Source: Phormidium tenue FACHB-1050
GTDB taxonomy: Bacteria > Cyanobacteriota > Cyanobacteriia > Pseudanabaenales > Pseudanabaenaceae
Direction of reading: 5' to 3'
Length of the DNA: 64,000 nt
Assembly: GCF_014696925.1 (NCBI RefSeq)
Contig: NZ_JACJQY010000011.1
Location: 55,805 to 119,804, forward strand
The notes under the pieces are model-generated. The model had not been told where the DNA came from. It made no database searches and was given only the letters and a program-made list of their open reading frames with translations. Each line of letters begins with the position of its first letter. Position 1 is the stretch's first letter. Position numbers and translations under genes: made by a program. This document shows positions 8,501 through 17,995 of this stretch, one piece after another.

Positions 8501-8884
8501 TTATTCCAATAGTTCCATTACTTCCTTTAGAACTTCAGCTATGTATGGTTTTTTGCAAGCGATTACGTTATCAGGAAGATGCTTGTGATGTGGGAAGCTA
8601 GGCAGTTTAGGAAAGTGTGGTGTACTGTCATAACGAAAAATTAAATTATTTTGTGCATCTTGAAAGTGATAACGATAATCGATGTATTCGATTTGGTTAT
8701 CTACAACAACAATAATTTCACTAACTGCCAGTAAATATTTGAAAGCAAAACGAACTTTCAAACGTAGATTAGCTCTTTCAGATGTTAAAGAACTGACTTT
8801 AAATTCTTCAACGTATATATTGGCGGAGTTGCGTAGGAGTTGATCAATTTCATCGAAATAGTCTTGAAGGATTTTAGGCGACAT
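8501..8884 (-). CDS. TumE-like toxin (DUF6516)
   Basis: A 127-residue protein with the TumE/DUF6516 pattern: an N-terminal helix (QDYFDEIDQLLRNS), a strand-rich middle with IEYIDYRYHFQDAQNNLIFR, then YDSTPHFPKLPSFPHHKH near residues 86-103 with several histidines, and a C-terminal helix. Family knowledge: TumE proteins are toxins of type II toxin-antitoxin pairs and are found next to a small antitoxin. Here the upstream 76-residue gene overlaps it by 11 bp, as is typical. The pair lies between the Mod methyltransferase and the helicase genes on the same strand, so it may stabilise this operon. Confidence 0.75.
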   Translation of the reverse strand: MSPKILQDYFDEIDQLLRNSANIYVEEFKVSSLTSERANLRLKVRFAFKYLLAVSEIIVVVDNQIEYIDYRYHFQDAQNNLIFRYDSTPHFPKLPSFPHHKHLPDNVIACKKPYIAEVLKEVMELLE

Positions 8885-9104
8885 TTTTGAGCCTGCTCTC
8901 TAAATCATGATGGATCGCTAAATAATGTTGGTAATTGCCTGACCATTCGATAAAATCTTCATCGTCTGAAGTTTCGCCTTGAGTATATTTAGCAAAAAAT
9001 TCTTCTGAATCCATTTGATACTTGATTTCATAGATGTTTAACTGTTTTGCGATCGCCACTAAAGCATCTAAAGGTGATGTATATTCAACAATTTGTTTAC
9101 GCAT
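8874..9104 (-). CDS. TumA-like antitoxin
   Basis: A 76-residue acidic protein (MDSEEFFAKYTQGETSDDED, then FIEWSGNYQHYLAIHHDLESRL). The segment from SEEFF to the tyrosine-rich helix matches the small partner commonly encoded next to DUF6516 toxins. Its 3' end overlaps the toxin start by 11 bp, which implies translational coupling with the antitoxin made first. It follows the Mod gene with a 43-bp gap, which may hold a private promoter. No DNA-binding domain is obvious, so any autoregulation would need another factor. Confidence 0.68.
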   Translation of the reverse strand: MRKQIVEYTSPLDALVAIAKQLNIYEIKYQMDSEEFFAKYTQGETSDDEDFIEWSGNYQHYLAIHHDLESRLKNVA

Positions 9105-9147
9105 AATTTCGATACTCCTATATCAAATAGATGGGTTTTGTCTAAGT

Positions 9148-11934
9148 TTAACCAACACTAAACACTTTCATCACTTCATCGCCAAGATGGTTGATCACCT
9201 TAACCGCAATGCGTCCTGACTTTGGTTTAGCAAAGGGTCTAGATGTATCGCTGTAAAGACTTGACCATGCCTCTTCGTCAATCTCAGCTTTAAGCGTGGT
9301 CTTGAGTGACTTATACGGGTCACTAGCACCTAAGAAATAGGCATGACGGACAAAGAAGCTTTCTTCGTTGTAGTCGGTGTCGATGAACCAACAGGCGATT
9401 TCATCAGCGTTGCTAGACCTGACTTCACCAGACTGGGGATGAAAGACATCGACACCGTGAATCTTGACTTGTAACTTGCCATCGTCAAGGGAATTAATAT
9501 CAATATCAGGCTCACCAAAGATGACAAATAGGTTGCCTGCACCTGTATTTTTGAGGTCATTTGCCATGTGCAGATCGGCGTTCATCCGCGCCTTCAATAT
9601 AGGGATACGACCGAGCTTGTTAAATTCGGCTGAGTGAGCGTCATAGTTAAAGGCACAGGCAATTAGGACATCAAAGCCAATATCACCTGCTTCTCTAGCG
9701 GCGGCAACTAGATCGGGACGCGATACTGTGCCAAATTCAGAACCGATGAAAATACCTGCACGTTTTTCTTTGTCATTTTCGCCTTCGACATAACGACCTT
9801 CAGCACAGATATATTCACTGGGAAAGGGGACAAGAGATGTGAAATTGATTTTGTCTTCTTTGTGAGCTTGTTGGACACCAGAGGTTTTAAGGTTTTCCAG
9901 AATCACATTGACAAAATCAATTTCTTCATTGTCGCGATCGCGCTTTGCATCTGGATCGATGAGGTCATCATTTTCATCGACTGCTAATACTCTGTGAGGT
10001 GACAAACTTTCAACGGTGAATGGACCAGCTACCCGCACGGTGTTTTTATCTTCATAGGGTTTGTCATAGAGAAATTCTTGATCGGCTTTAGCCGCAATGG
10101 ACGCATCAATTTCTTTTTGTCTGGCAATGCGATTTTTCCACCAGTCACCATGCAGTTGTTTGGCTTTGTCCGACCATTTTGCCTCAACCTCACGCGGTAT
10201 TTCCCATTCTTCCCAAGATTTGCTTAGTTCTTGATTCAATGCTTCGCGCAATGGGTCGAGCTTAGTTTGGTGTGATTCCCAAATGGTATCGATTTCGGTA
10301 TTGTTGGCAATGGATTTGAGCGTAATGTGGGGAACGCGATCGTATACAAAACCTAATCGGATATTGCCATGTGTAGGGCTGTCGGATGGCATGGTACGAG
10401 TAATTGCTGCTTCTTTTTGCTGACCTTCGGGACTGTCGGCTAAGAGGTAATAGGGGTAACGTGCGCCCATGATTCTTGCACGGGCTAGGGCTAGGGCTAC
10501 GCGAGAGGTGTCAATAGTGATCCAGCGTCTTCCCCATTGTTCGGCAACATAGGCTGTAGTTCCTGAGCCACAGGTGGGATCTAGGACAAGATCGCCTGGG
10601 TCGGTGGTCATCATAATGCAACGCTGGATAAACTTTGTTGCCGTTTGAACTACATAGATTGACTCTGTAGCCGCAGGTTGATCTGTCCAAGTGTTATCAA
10701 ATTGAGTAGTTGGCGCATCTCCAAAATATCTTTTGTAATATGGACTACCACTAAGAAGAAATAGCCTATCTGCTTTTTGAAGTCTTTCCATTCCATCTGT
10801 ATTTGTCGCCCAACTTTTTCGCCCAAAAGGGGAACATTTATGTCCTTGCAAAGTAAATTGATAGGTACAACTAGGCGTAAATCCAGAAGAGGTAAGCTTT
10901 TGTCTTCGATAGATAAGTTTCTGATCTTGCCAAACTATAAATTCATCGTCAGATAGTCTCCGTCTGCCAATAGGAGATGGTATGTCCTCAACAAAGCGAT
11001 ATTCCTTATCACCTGATATATCTCTTTCTTTGAGTATCGATCTAAATTTTAAAGTTTCCTTTTGTTTTGAATACCATAAAATAAAGTCATACGCTTTCGG
11101 TAAAAGCTTTGCGCCAAGTGGGTTTGTTGATTTAAAATTTATATTTGAGATAAAGTTGTCGCTTCCGAAAATCTCATCTAATAGAGATCGCACTAGATGA
11201 ACATTCTCATCCCCAATCTGAACAAAAATAGAACCACTTTCCGTTAATAAATCTCTCGCCACCGTCAAGCGATCGCGTAAATAAGTCAAATAAGAATGAA
11301 TCCCATCGCGCCATGTATCCCGAAAAGCTTTTACTTGTTCAGGTTCGCGAGTAATCTGATCCAGCTTGCCATCCTTCACATCGCGGCTAGTCGTTGACCA
11401 TTGAAAATTAGAATTGAACTTAATACCATAGGGCGGATCGAAATAGATACATTGAACCTTACCGCGCAAACCTTCACGCTCAGCTAGGCTTGCCATTACC
11501 TGTAGGCTATCCCCCAAAATCATGCGATTTGTCCAGTTCGCATCGTGCTTATAAAATTCCGTCGCTGTTGCATCCTTCGGCAAACCATTGAAATCAGCAA
11601 ACAAATCTAACTGCGTATCTTGAGTTGCCTCCGATCGCTCCTGACTTTGGCGGCGCAAATCATCAACGATCGTCTTTGGATGCACCTTTTCTTGAATGTA
11701 TAGCGGTGGAGCTGACACAACCAAATCTGACCAGTCCTGTTCATCCTTGCCGCGCCATACTAACTGCGGATCGAGATCGCGATTGCGGCGATCATAGGCA
11801 ACACGGATCGGGCTTTTCTCATCCTCAGCCATTACTGACTGATGCTCGGCTGTGGGAATATTGCGGCGTTTCGATTCCTCATGTTTGATGGTTTCGACTT
11901 TTTTGGACTGGTTGCTGGGCTTGCGTGGAGGCAT
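9148..11934 (-). CDS. Type III restriction-modification system methyltransferase (Mod)
   Basis: A 928-residue adenine-specific DNA methyltransferase of the beta class. The catalytic motif DPPY is at residues 166-169, and the AdoMet-binding motif DPTCGSGTT at 452-460 comes after it. The intervening region (170-450) should hold the target-recognition domain. The last 450 residues form a long extension, much bigger than in solitary methyltransferases, which may contact Res or the neighbouring proteins. With the Res gene two small genes upstream, it forms a type III-like system: it would methylate one strand of an asymmetric site and specify the site for cleavage. Start ATG follows the PIN toxin stop by 4 bp. 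The recognition sequence cannot be read from this. Confidence 0.92.
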   Translation of the reverse strand: MPPRKPSNQSKKVETIKHEESKRRNIPTAEHQSVMAEDEKSPIRVAYDRRNRDLDPQLVWRGKDEQDWSDLVVSAPPLYIQEKVHPKTIVDDLRRQSQERSEATQDTQLDLFADFNGLPKDATATEFYKHDANWTNRMILGDSLQVMASLAEREGLRGKVQCIYFDPPYGIKFNSNFQWSTTSRDVKDGKLDQITREPEQVKAFRDTWRDGIHSYLTYLRDRLTVARDLLTESGSIFVQIGDENVHLVRSLLDEIFGSDNFISNINFKSTNPLGAKLLPKAYDFILWYSKQKETLKFRSILKERDISGDKEYRFVEDIPSPIGRRRLSDDEFIVWQDQKLIYRRQKLTSSGFTPSCTYQFTLQGHKCSPFGRKSWATNTDGMERLQKADRLFLLSGSPYYKRYFGDAPTTQFDNTWTDQPAATESIYVVQTATKFIQRCIMMTTDPGDLVLDPTCGSGTTAYVAEQWGRRWITIDTSRVALALARARIMGARYPYYLLADSPEGQQKEAAITRTMPSDSPTHGNIRLGFVYDRVPHITLKSIANNTEIDTIWESHQTKLDPLREALNQELSKSWEEWEIPREVEAKWSDKAKQLHGDWWKNRIARQKEIDASIAAKADQEFLYDKPYEDKNTVRVAGPFTVESLSPHRVLAVDENDDLIDPDAKRDRDNEEIDFVNVILENLKTSGVQQAHKEDKINFTSLVPFPSEYICAEGRYVEGENDKEKRAGIFIGSEFGTVSRPDLVAAAREAGDIGFDVLIACAFNYDAHSAEFNKLGRIPILKARMNADLHMANDLKNTGAGNLFVIFGEPDIDINSLDDGKLQVKIHGVDVFHPQSGEVRSSNADEIACWFIDTDYNEESFFVRHAYFLGASDPYKSLKTTLKAEIDEEAWSSLYSDTSRPFAKPKSGRIAVKVINHLGDEVMKVFSVG

Positions 11935-11938
11935 GGGG

Positions 11939-12331
11939 TTAATCTTTAAAAGTCAGAATAGATGGATATTGAGAAATTATGGAATCAACAGTAGCGATCA
12001 CTAGATCATGCTGCATTGCTTGGCAGATGAGAATGCGATCAAACGGATCTCGGTGAATAGGTGGTAAGTCAATCAGCTTTGCTATGCTTCCTTCATCAAT
12101 AGACAAACTCTCAATTTGATGGCGAATACGTTGATTGGGTAAATACTTTTCTGGAGATTCGGGTAAAGGTAGCTTGCCAAGCTGATATTTAACCGTTGCT
12201 TCCCAAATAGAGGCAACACTCAGATATACATCGTTATTAGGATCTCTAATGCGATCGCGTAAGCTTGGAGTTAGTTTGGCATCACCATTGATAAACCAAA
12301 GGAAAATATGAGTATCTAGCAATAACTTCAT
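11939..12331 (-). CDS. PIN-domain toxin (VapC-like, Sll0205 type)
   Basis: A 130-residue PIN-domain ribonuclease: first acidic residue in LLLDTHIFLWF (Asp6), Glu near 44 in ASIWEATVKYQLGKL, and the last acidic pair in HRDPFDRILICQAM (Asp95, Asp98). That spacing is the usual metal-binding set of the PIN fold. The family, common in cyanobacteria, acts as the toxin of VapBC pairs. Its partner is encoded 5 bp upstream. The pair is embedded in the restriction operon between Res and Mod and probably helps maintain it. Confidence 0.88.
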   Translation of the reverse strand: MKLLLDTHIFLWFINGDAKLTPSLRDRIRDPNNDVYLSVASIWEATVKYQLGKLPLPESPEKYLPNQRIRHQIESLSIDEGSIAKLIDLPPIHRDPFDRILICQAMQHDLVIATVDSIISQYPSILTFKD

Positions 12332-12336
12332 GATAA

Positions 12337-12657
12337 TTACAATGGTTGCTCAAAATCTTGTAAAACATCATCTGGCAAAGGATCATCAAAGTTTTCAGGA
12401 ACTCTGAACTCATCAGCGCATAGGGCATAGGGTCGAAGTTGTCTTTGACGAGGAATATCTTTTGCATCTGGCTCACTTCCAGCTAATTCCAGCAAGGTTT
12501 TTACCTCAACTTGAGCTTTGCTAAGTCCTTTTACAGACGATTTTGAGGTTAAGTCCTCAACTACAGTAATCAGAATTCGGGCAGATTTAAACTCAGGCTG
12601 TTCAGCTAACCACTTTACTTGTCCATCTTGAATTATGGCTTCATAGGTTTTGAGCAT
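12337..12657 (-). CDS. VapB-like antitoxin of the PIN toxin
   Basis: A 106-residue antitoxin. The chosen start is ATG at 12655-12657 (MLKTYEAIIQDGQVKWL), because a good GGAG ribosome site precedes it and the family starts this way; a frame open for another 31 codons upstream looks non-coding. The N-terminal half is a short beta domain that may bind DNA. The C-terminal tail RPYALCADEFRVPENFDDPL resembles the toxin-wrapping tails of antitoxins paired with PIN toxins. It is translated just before the toxin, 125 bp after the Res stop. Confidence 0.75.
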   Translation of the reverse strand: MLKTYEAIIQDGQVKWLAEQPEFKSARILITVVEDLTSKSSVKGLSKAQVEVKTLLELAGSEPDAKDIPRQRQLRPYALCADEFRVPENFDDPLPDDVLQDFEQPL

Positions 12658-12782
12658 TGCTTTATCTCCTACATTAATTTGAGATTTTATTTGAGATTTA
12701 GTGAAAGCGATCACATGGCTTCGGTAGCGATCAAGCTGTTGGCTCGTCATGTCATTTTTCTTATGTGTTTATTCTCATATTT

Positions 12783-15700
12783 TTAAAGTATTAGAGTTTC
12801 AATCAGCTTATGAAAACCTGAGTCAATCTCAAAAACTTCGGTAAACTCCGCAAATTGCCAACGTCCAAACTTACCCAAATTATTTACCCCTGGAATCCAG
12901 TAAGTTTTCATTGTATTTGCCTTGTCCTTAGCATCTTCACCGCGAAACCCTTTAATCTCCACGATCAGATTTAATAAATCATCGCGCCCATCATCAATCT
13001 GCACAATGAAATCAGGGATATATTTGCGCTGTGTCGAGCCGTAGAGATAGGGAACCTCAAACCCCAAACCTTGATTTTTGACATAGCTGCGAACCCTAGG
13101 ATGCGCCTCGACAACTCGACAAAACTCCGCTTCCCAGTTGCCATCGCACACGACCCAATTTACATGGCTTTTATTTGGGGCAGTCTTCCACAGGGTTTGC
13201 TTGGACGTATTAAAACGCACATGGGCAGTTGAGCCAATTGGATTATAAGCATCGAGAACTGCTTGAATTGGGCGATCGCCATTGTCTGGGACAGACTCGA
13301 TCGCATCTTTAATCCGATTGCAAGCCATATCTGCAATTTCTAGATAAAGCACCTGTGCAGGAAAAGTGTTACCCGTACAGCGCAAATAGCCGCGATCGAT
13401 CCACTGCTTGACAATGCGCTTGAGTTGACCAAATAAATGCAGTTTCGGTTCTTCATTAGCATCTCGATACTTGGTATAAAGTAAGCGTTTGGTGAGGTGA
13501 AACAAAATTGTTGATTGGCGCATCCCATCCAAATGTTTAAGGTTTAATTCCACACCTTCACCAATAATGCCTTGATTATTCGTAATCGAAGGACCGACCA
13601 AAATCGGATTGATTTCTAAGAGCGAATCTTCATTAAAAACAGCCGTTAGTTTTTCGTCGGGCAACTCCACACGATAGCCTTCGACACGGGGAAATTTAAT
13701 TTCTAACTCATCGCGATCGGGTTTTACCGCTTCGACATGAACAGTATTTTTGGGTGGTTTAGACTTGGCAATCACAGGCTTTGCCGTAAAGTCAAAGGGT
13801 ATCCCCAACACATCAGCATATTCCACATCAAATAAGCCCTCATCATTGAGTTCATAGGAATAGCGCCGCAAAGCCCGACCGATCACCTGCTCACAAAGTA
13901 ACTGCGTACCAAAAGCACGCACCCCCAAAACATGGGTTACAGTGTTTGTATCCCATCCTTCCGTAAGCATCGAAACCGATACTACGCAACGAATTGACTC
14001 ACCTAACTTGCCCTCTTTGCCGACAGTATTCATGACCTCTCGCAATAGGTCTTGATCGGTGACATTTTCCAACACAGCCGATCCCTCACGTTCCGCTAAA
14101 TCACGACGAAAGCGATCAATTTCAGGGGCTGCCATTTCTCGAAAATTACCATCTAGGGCATCGCCAGACTCTAACTGCTCACTATCGATTAAGAGCGTGC
14201 GCGGTCTAGCTAAGCGATCGCAGTTGTCATCGTAATTACGGAATAGTTCAAAATGCCCATTGTATGGGGTGATGCTGCCATCTTCATTTTCACGCTCAAA
14301 CCCCGAAATAAAGTCATAGACTAGCTTTGATGTCGATGTGTTATTACAAACCACGATAAAAACTGGCGGTACTCTTATTCCCGTTTCTTGCCATTGCTGA
14401 TAAGTTTTTTCGTAATGCCCATAGAGTGCTTCGAGCGCCGTTTGCAACTCAGGCGGCAGTTTTTGCGGATCTAGCTTGCCAGCAGCGCCACGCCCTTTTT
14501 TTGGCATCTTTTTACGGATATGCTCCCATAGGTTACGGAGTTTGGGCATATCGTCAAGGGCATTGTCGGATATAGGCACACGCGGCAGTTTGACAATGCC
14601 ACACTCGATCGCATCCATCAGCGAAAAGTCACTAACCGTCCAAGGGAATAACGTACCTTCGGCATAGCCAGATCCTCTTAGAAAGAATGGAGTAGCTGAT
14701 AGGTCATAGACTTTATCGACACCGAGTTTGCGCTTGACTGTCTCTATACCAGAAATCCAAAGTCTCGCAGCCTCATTGTTTTTCTTGGCTTCATCCTTTT
14801 CATCACCTTTGAGATCGTCGATCTCATCGTTATCAGGTTTTTCACGATAGCAATGGTGAGCTTCATCATTGATAACTAAAACATTTTTCATACCCATCAA
14901 GTCGGGCATAACCCTTTGCAGCATCTGCCCTTCAGTTTCTAGGGTTTTCAGAGGTTCGCCATGCCCTTGCAACATCGCCTTACCCACCTTAGAAATCTCT
15001 AGTCTTTCTCGCAGTTTGAAGGCGTGGTAATTCGTAATTACGATCTTCGCCCGCGCAATATCCCCTAACATATCGCTAGGGACTAACTCACGGTTGCTGT
15101 AGTAGTTATCAGGATGGTTTGGTTGCAATATTTGCAAGCGATCTTTGATCGTAATACCAGGAGTAACGACTAGAAATCCGTGTGTAAATTTCTTACTTGA
15201 ACGATGACGCGCAGCGTTGATCGTCTGCCATGCAATCAACATTGCCATTACTGTTGTTTTACCTGCCCCTGTCGCTAGTTTTAAAGCAACTCGCCATATT
15301 TCAGGATTTGCGTCTTTATTTGCAGTCGTAATTTGCTCAATGAAGTTTTGACCTTGCTTACTGAGGGGCGCAACTTCAGCTAACCAAATTGCAGTTTCTA
15401 CTGCTTCTAGCTGACAAAAGAATGGTCTAACCCCATGAAAATCGTAATGTCGCCAATGTTGTAAAAGCCTTGCTGTTTCTGGGCTAACTTGCCATTTTTC
15501 AGGATTAACAATCTTGCGCCATTCACTGACTTTTTCGCGCACACTATTGATAAACAGAGATGTCGCATAGGTCTGGCTATTATTTGAAATATCCTGTTCA
15601 GCAAGTAGCTCGCCCTGATTGAACTTCCGTTTTCTTGGTTTAGGAATCGGACTAATGAACTCGGCAGGTCTTCGACTTTTAGTTAACTGGTTAGTTGGTT

Positions 15701-15785
15701 GCCCAGACTTATCCAGTTCCCAATGCTGTGCAGGAATCTCATACGGAGAATTGAGAATAGGTTTTTCAAAAAATTGATGCGACAC
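12783..15785 (-). CDS. Type III restriction enzyme subunit Res (helicase-endonuclease)
   Basis: A 1000-residue superfamily 2 helicase fused to a nuclease. Walker A ATGAGKTT lies at 171-178, the DEAH box (NDEAHH) at 306-311, motif III as LSATPFF, and motif VI as QVIGRALRRY. The C-terminal domain has a PD-(D/E)xK core: Asp925 (IPDFIVQI) and Glu943-x-Lys945 (VEIKGFRG). Family knowledge: Res uses ATP to communicate between two head-to-head unmethylated sites and then cuts nearby. It is the first gene of the leftward operon; its upstream region (15786-16215) should hold the operon promoter. All key motifs are intact, so the enzyme looks functional. Confidence 0.92.
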   Translation of the reverse strand: MSHQFFEKPILNSPYEIPAQHWELDKSGQPTNQLTKSRRPAEFISPIPKPRKRKFNQGELLAEQDISNNSQTYATSLFINSVREKVSEWRKIVNPEKWQVSPETARLLQHWRHYDFHGVRPFFCQLEAVETAIWLAEVAPLSKQGQNFIEQITTANKDANPEIWRVALKLATGAGKTTVMAMLIAWQTINAARHRSSKKFTHGFLVVTPGITIKDRLQILQPNHPDNYYSNRELVPSDMLGDIARAKIVITNYHAFKLRERLEISKVGKAMLQGHGEPLKTLETEGQMLQRVMPDLMGMKNVLVINDEAHHCYREKPDNDEIDDLKGDEKDEAKKNNEAARLWISGIETVKRKLGVDKVYDLSATPFFLRGSGYAEGTLFPWTVSDFSLMDAIECGIVKLPRVPISDNALDDMPKLRNLWEHIRKKMPKKGRGAAGKLDPQKLPPELQTALEALYGHYEKTYQQWQETGIRVPPVFIVVCNNTSTSKLVYDFISGFERENEDGSITPYNGHFELFRNYDDNCDRLARPRTLLIDSEQLESGDALDGNFREMAAPEIDRFRRDLAEREGSAVLENVTDQDLLREVMNTVGKEGKLGESIRCVVSVSMLTEGWDTNTVTHVLGVRAFGTQLLCEQVIGRALRRYSYELNDEGLFDVEYADVLGIPFDFTAKPVIAKSKPPKNTVHVEAVKPDRDELEIKFPRVEGYRVELPDEKLTAVFNEDSLLEINPILVGPSITNNQGIIGEGVELNLKHLDGMRQSTILFHLTKRLLYTKYRDANEEPKLHLFGQLKRIVKQWIDRGYLRCTGNTFPAQVLYLEIADMACNRIKDAIESVPDNGDRPIQAVLDAYNPIGSTAHVRFNTSKQTLWKTAPNKSHVNWVVCDGNWEAEFCRVVEAHPRVRSYVKNQGLGFEVPYLYGSTQRKYIPDFIVQIDDGRDDLLNLIVEIKGFRGEDAKDKANTMKTYWIPGVNNLGKFGRWQFAEFTEVFEIDSGFHKLIETLIL

Positions 15786-16215
15786 TTAAAAACTCTCAAC
15801 CAGAACTACTTTCTCTACCAAAACACATATCACTTGATAGACGATCGCCTTAAAAATACGCCCTTTGCAGAGCCTAAGATTTAGAAATACTGATATAAAT
15901 CCTTGCCCCGATATCCTAAATCCTTGACAATTTGCCTTAACAAAGCGATCGCCATTGGCGACAAAATGACTATATCAGATATTTTTTAGCTTTTATATAA
16001 CAAAAAAGCAATATTTACGAAGTTGTATCAAGGGATAGGTCACTGATTCTTGCAAAGAGCATAAGGCTTTGTCTCACAACCATTTTGATTTTTTCGCCTT
16101 CATTTACCCTTGTTCATAGGCAAAAGTCTTTAACAATAGACTGCAATCATCGATCGCCATACAAGAATGATGGAGATATTGCTATATTTATAGCGATCGC
16201 TTGATTAGAGAATAA
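15786..16215. other. Divergent intergenic region, 430 bp
   Basis: This region separates the leftward restriction operon from the rightward solute-binding protein gene and must contain promoters for both. I see several HIP1 sites, and an AT-rich run just before 16216 (TATATTTATAGCGATCGC), which could include a -10 element. No open frame, RNA gene or repeat copy is evident. Confidence 0.4.
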
Positions 16216-17124
16216 ATGTTTAAGTTTGCTCACAAACTTGCTGGCTTAGCAATTTATACAGGGCTATGTCTAGGAATCGCTAGTACCATAACGCCCATCA
16301 CATCACCCGCTTTTGCTGAAGATAGCAGCCTTGGTATTGTCATGCGGCGCGGACATTTGCGGGTAGGCATCGATGCAGCGATCGGTGGTCCCTATATGTT
16401 TTGGAATGCCAAAACCCAATTTTATGATGGCTTTGAGCTAGAAATTATCCAAGAAATTGCCGCAAGACTAAATATTGAGCCACGTCCAATTAATATCCCT
16501 TGGGCAAACCAACCTGAAAATTTGGCTTCGCGGCAGGTCGATATTCTGCTCAGTGCAAGGGAAGAAGGAGCCTTAGAAACAGGCGACACCAAAGGCAAAT
16601 TTATTGAAACTGTGCCTTATTATCGTAATACTCAACGTTTGCTGATCCGATCCGATGGGACACAAATCAAATCCTTGCGCGATATGATCGGCAAGCGCGT
16701 TGGGGTTGTCGCAAATAGTGGAGGCGCAGCGATCGCCGAAACCTATAATAAAAATAGAGGCAATGCCATTCGCCTGTTTTCATCACGGGATCTTGATCGT
16801 ATGGTGATCCAACTACGCGATCGCCAACTTGATGCGATGATCCTTGATGAACCTGTGGCAGTATGGCAAGTACGCAACAATCCCAACTTTACAATTGTTG
16901 GGGAACCGTTAATTCCAATTCGTCTTGTCGCGATCGTCAACAAAGATGATGTCTCGCTCAAAAAAGCCATCGATAAGGCTTTAACAGAGATGCGTCAAGA
17001 GGGTAAACTCGAACAGATACTTAAGAGGTGGAACCTGTGGGAAAGCCAGAAAACTTTAAAATCAACAAAGGTCTTGCCAGTTACGGTATTAGCGATCATT
17101 ACGCCATACTCGGTTTACCAATGA
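16216..17124 (+). CDS. Family 3 extracellular solute-binding protein
   Basis: A 302-residue periplasmic binding protein. The signal peptide (about residues 1-34) ends in PAFA before EDSS. The mature part has the amino-acid-binding fold: VMRRGHLRVGIDAAIGGPYM, GFELEIIQEIAARL, LASRQVDILLSA, and a second lobe with IGKRVGVVANSGG and RQLDAMILDEP. It should bind a polar amino acid or similar solute. No permease or ATPase gene lies beside it, so it may be an orphan component or a sensor. The final 26 or so residues after KRWNLW are an extra tail that overlaps the next gene by 97 bp; family members normally end near that tryptophan. Confidence 0.82.
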   Translation: MFKFAHKLAGLAIYTGLCLGIASTITPITSPAFAEDSSLGIVMRRGHLRVGIDAAIGGPYMFWNAKTQFYDGFELEIIQEIAARLNIEPRPINIPWANQPENLASRQVDILLSAREEGALETGDTKGKFIETVPYYRNTQRLLIRSDGTQIKSLRDMIGKRVGVVANSGGAAIAETYNKNRGNAIRLFSSRDLDRMVIQLRDRQLDAMILDEPVAVWQVRNNPNFTIVGEPLIPIRLVAIVNKDDVSLKKAIDKALTEMRQEGKLEQILKRWNLWESQKTLKSTKVLPVTVLAIITPYSVYQ

Positions 17125-17933
17125 CCACTGATGCCGCACAAATTCGCAAAAAATTTCTCAAACTAGCGAAGATTTTGCATCCTGATGTGTTTGGTAGAAC
17201 TCCCGAAGAGAAAGACACTGCTACCAAATATTTCTCAAAGATGGTTAGCCCAGCATATCAACTGCTAAATAGCGATCGCGAACGTGGTGAATATTTAGCA
17301 ACCTTGAGGATGTTTGCCCAAAACAAAAAACAAAAGGAAGAAGTACCAACCCTCAGTTCCGAACTTGCTCAAAAACTGTATCGGATTCCCCATGAAATCA
17401 CCTACAAGCAATATGTAGAGCAAGTTTCACCTAAGCAATATGAAACTCTTGACTCGATCTTGGAATATACCGCTACGCTCAGCGAGTTAAATCTCGTATA
17501 TTTATTTACCCAAACCAGTCTTACCTTCACTTCGGGAAGTAGTGCAGCATCGGCATCTGAGTTTCAGCCTACCAATGCAACTGCTAATGCTGAGGCAACT
17601 CCTGCGGCTAAACCTGCCCAGTCTCCTGCGTTGCGTAATCTAAATATGGCTGAGCTATTTATCAGTAAGAAACAATGGACTGATGCACTCAAGGAACTGA
17701 TTAGCGCTGAAAAACTTGATCCTAATAACGCTAAGGTATATGCGCTCAAGGGCTTAGTGCAGATGAATCAAAATGCGGCAGCGATCGCTAAGGCAAGTTT
17801 TCAAAAAGCGCTCAAACTTGATCCCAAAGAACCAATGGCTCTCAAATACATTAATCAGGTGAATGCAGCTACAAAACCACCAGAAAAACCACCAGAGAAG
17901 AAAGGCGGGCTATTTGGCTGGGGCAAAAAATAG
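17028..17933 (+). CDS. DnaJ-domain and TPR protein
   Basis: A protein of about 300 residues. A J-domain lies near residues 22-90 (DHYAILGLP, KKFLKLAKILHPDVFG) with the HPD motif that stimulates Hsp70 ATPase. A low-complexity Ala-rich linker follows near 175-200, then two or three TPR-like helical pairs (LFISKKQWTDALKELISAEK, LDPNNAKVYALKGLVQM, KASFQKALKLDP). It ends in a basic Gly/Trp tail (GLFGWGKK). It probably works as a co-chaperone for a DnaK with clients held by the TPRs. The start is GTG at 17028 or GTG at 17037; both lie inside the end of the preceding gene, which suggests translational coupling. Confidence 0.8.
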   Translation: MEPVGKPENFKINKGLASYGISDHYAILGLPMTTDAAQIRKKFLKLAKILHPDVFGRTPEEKDTATKYFSKMVSPAYQLLNSDRERGEYLATLRMFAQNKKQKEEVPTLSSELAQKLYRIPHEITYKQYVEQVSPKQYETLDSILEYTATLSELNLVYLFTQTSLTFTSGSSAASASEFQPTNATANAEATPAAKPAQSPALRNLNMAELFISKKQWTDALKELISAEKLDPNNAKVYALKGLVQMNQNAAAIAKASFQKALKLDPKEPMALKYINQVNAATKPPEKPPEKKGGLFGWGKK

Positions 17934-17995
17934 CTGACAAATTTCTCGCTAAAGGTAGTAGTTTTTATCATTTCAATTATAGCGAGGCAGCAAAG

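Noticed and set aside
6387..15785. Assigning the operon to a named system such as BREX or DISARM
   Set aside because: The hallmark genes of those systems (PglZ or BrxL; DrmA/DrmB) are not present; the Res and Mod motifs fit type III restriction-modification.
15920..15930. TTGACA near 15924 as a -35 promoter element
   Set aside because: No TATAAT-like hexamer lies 16-18 bp downstream on that strand.
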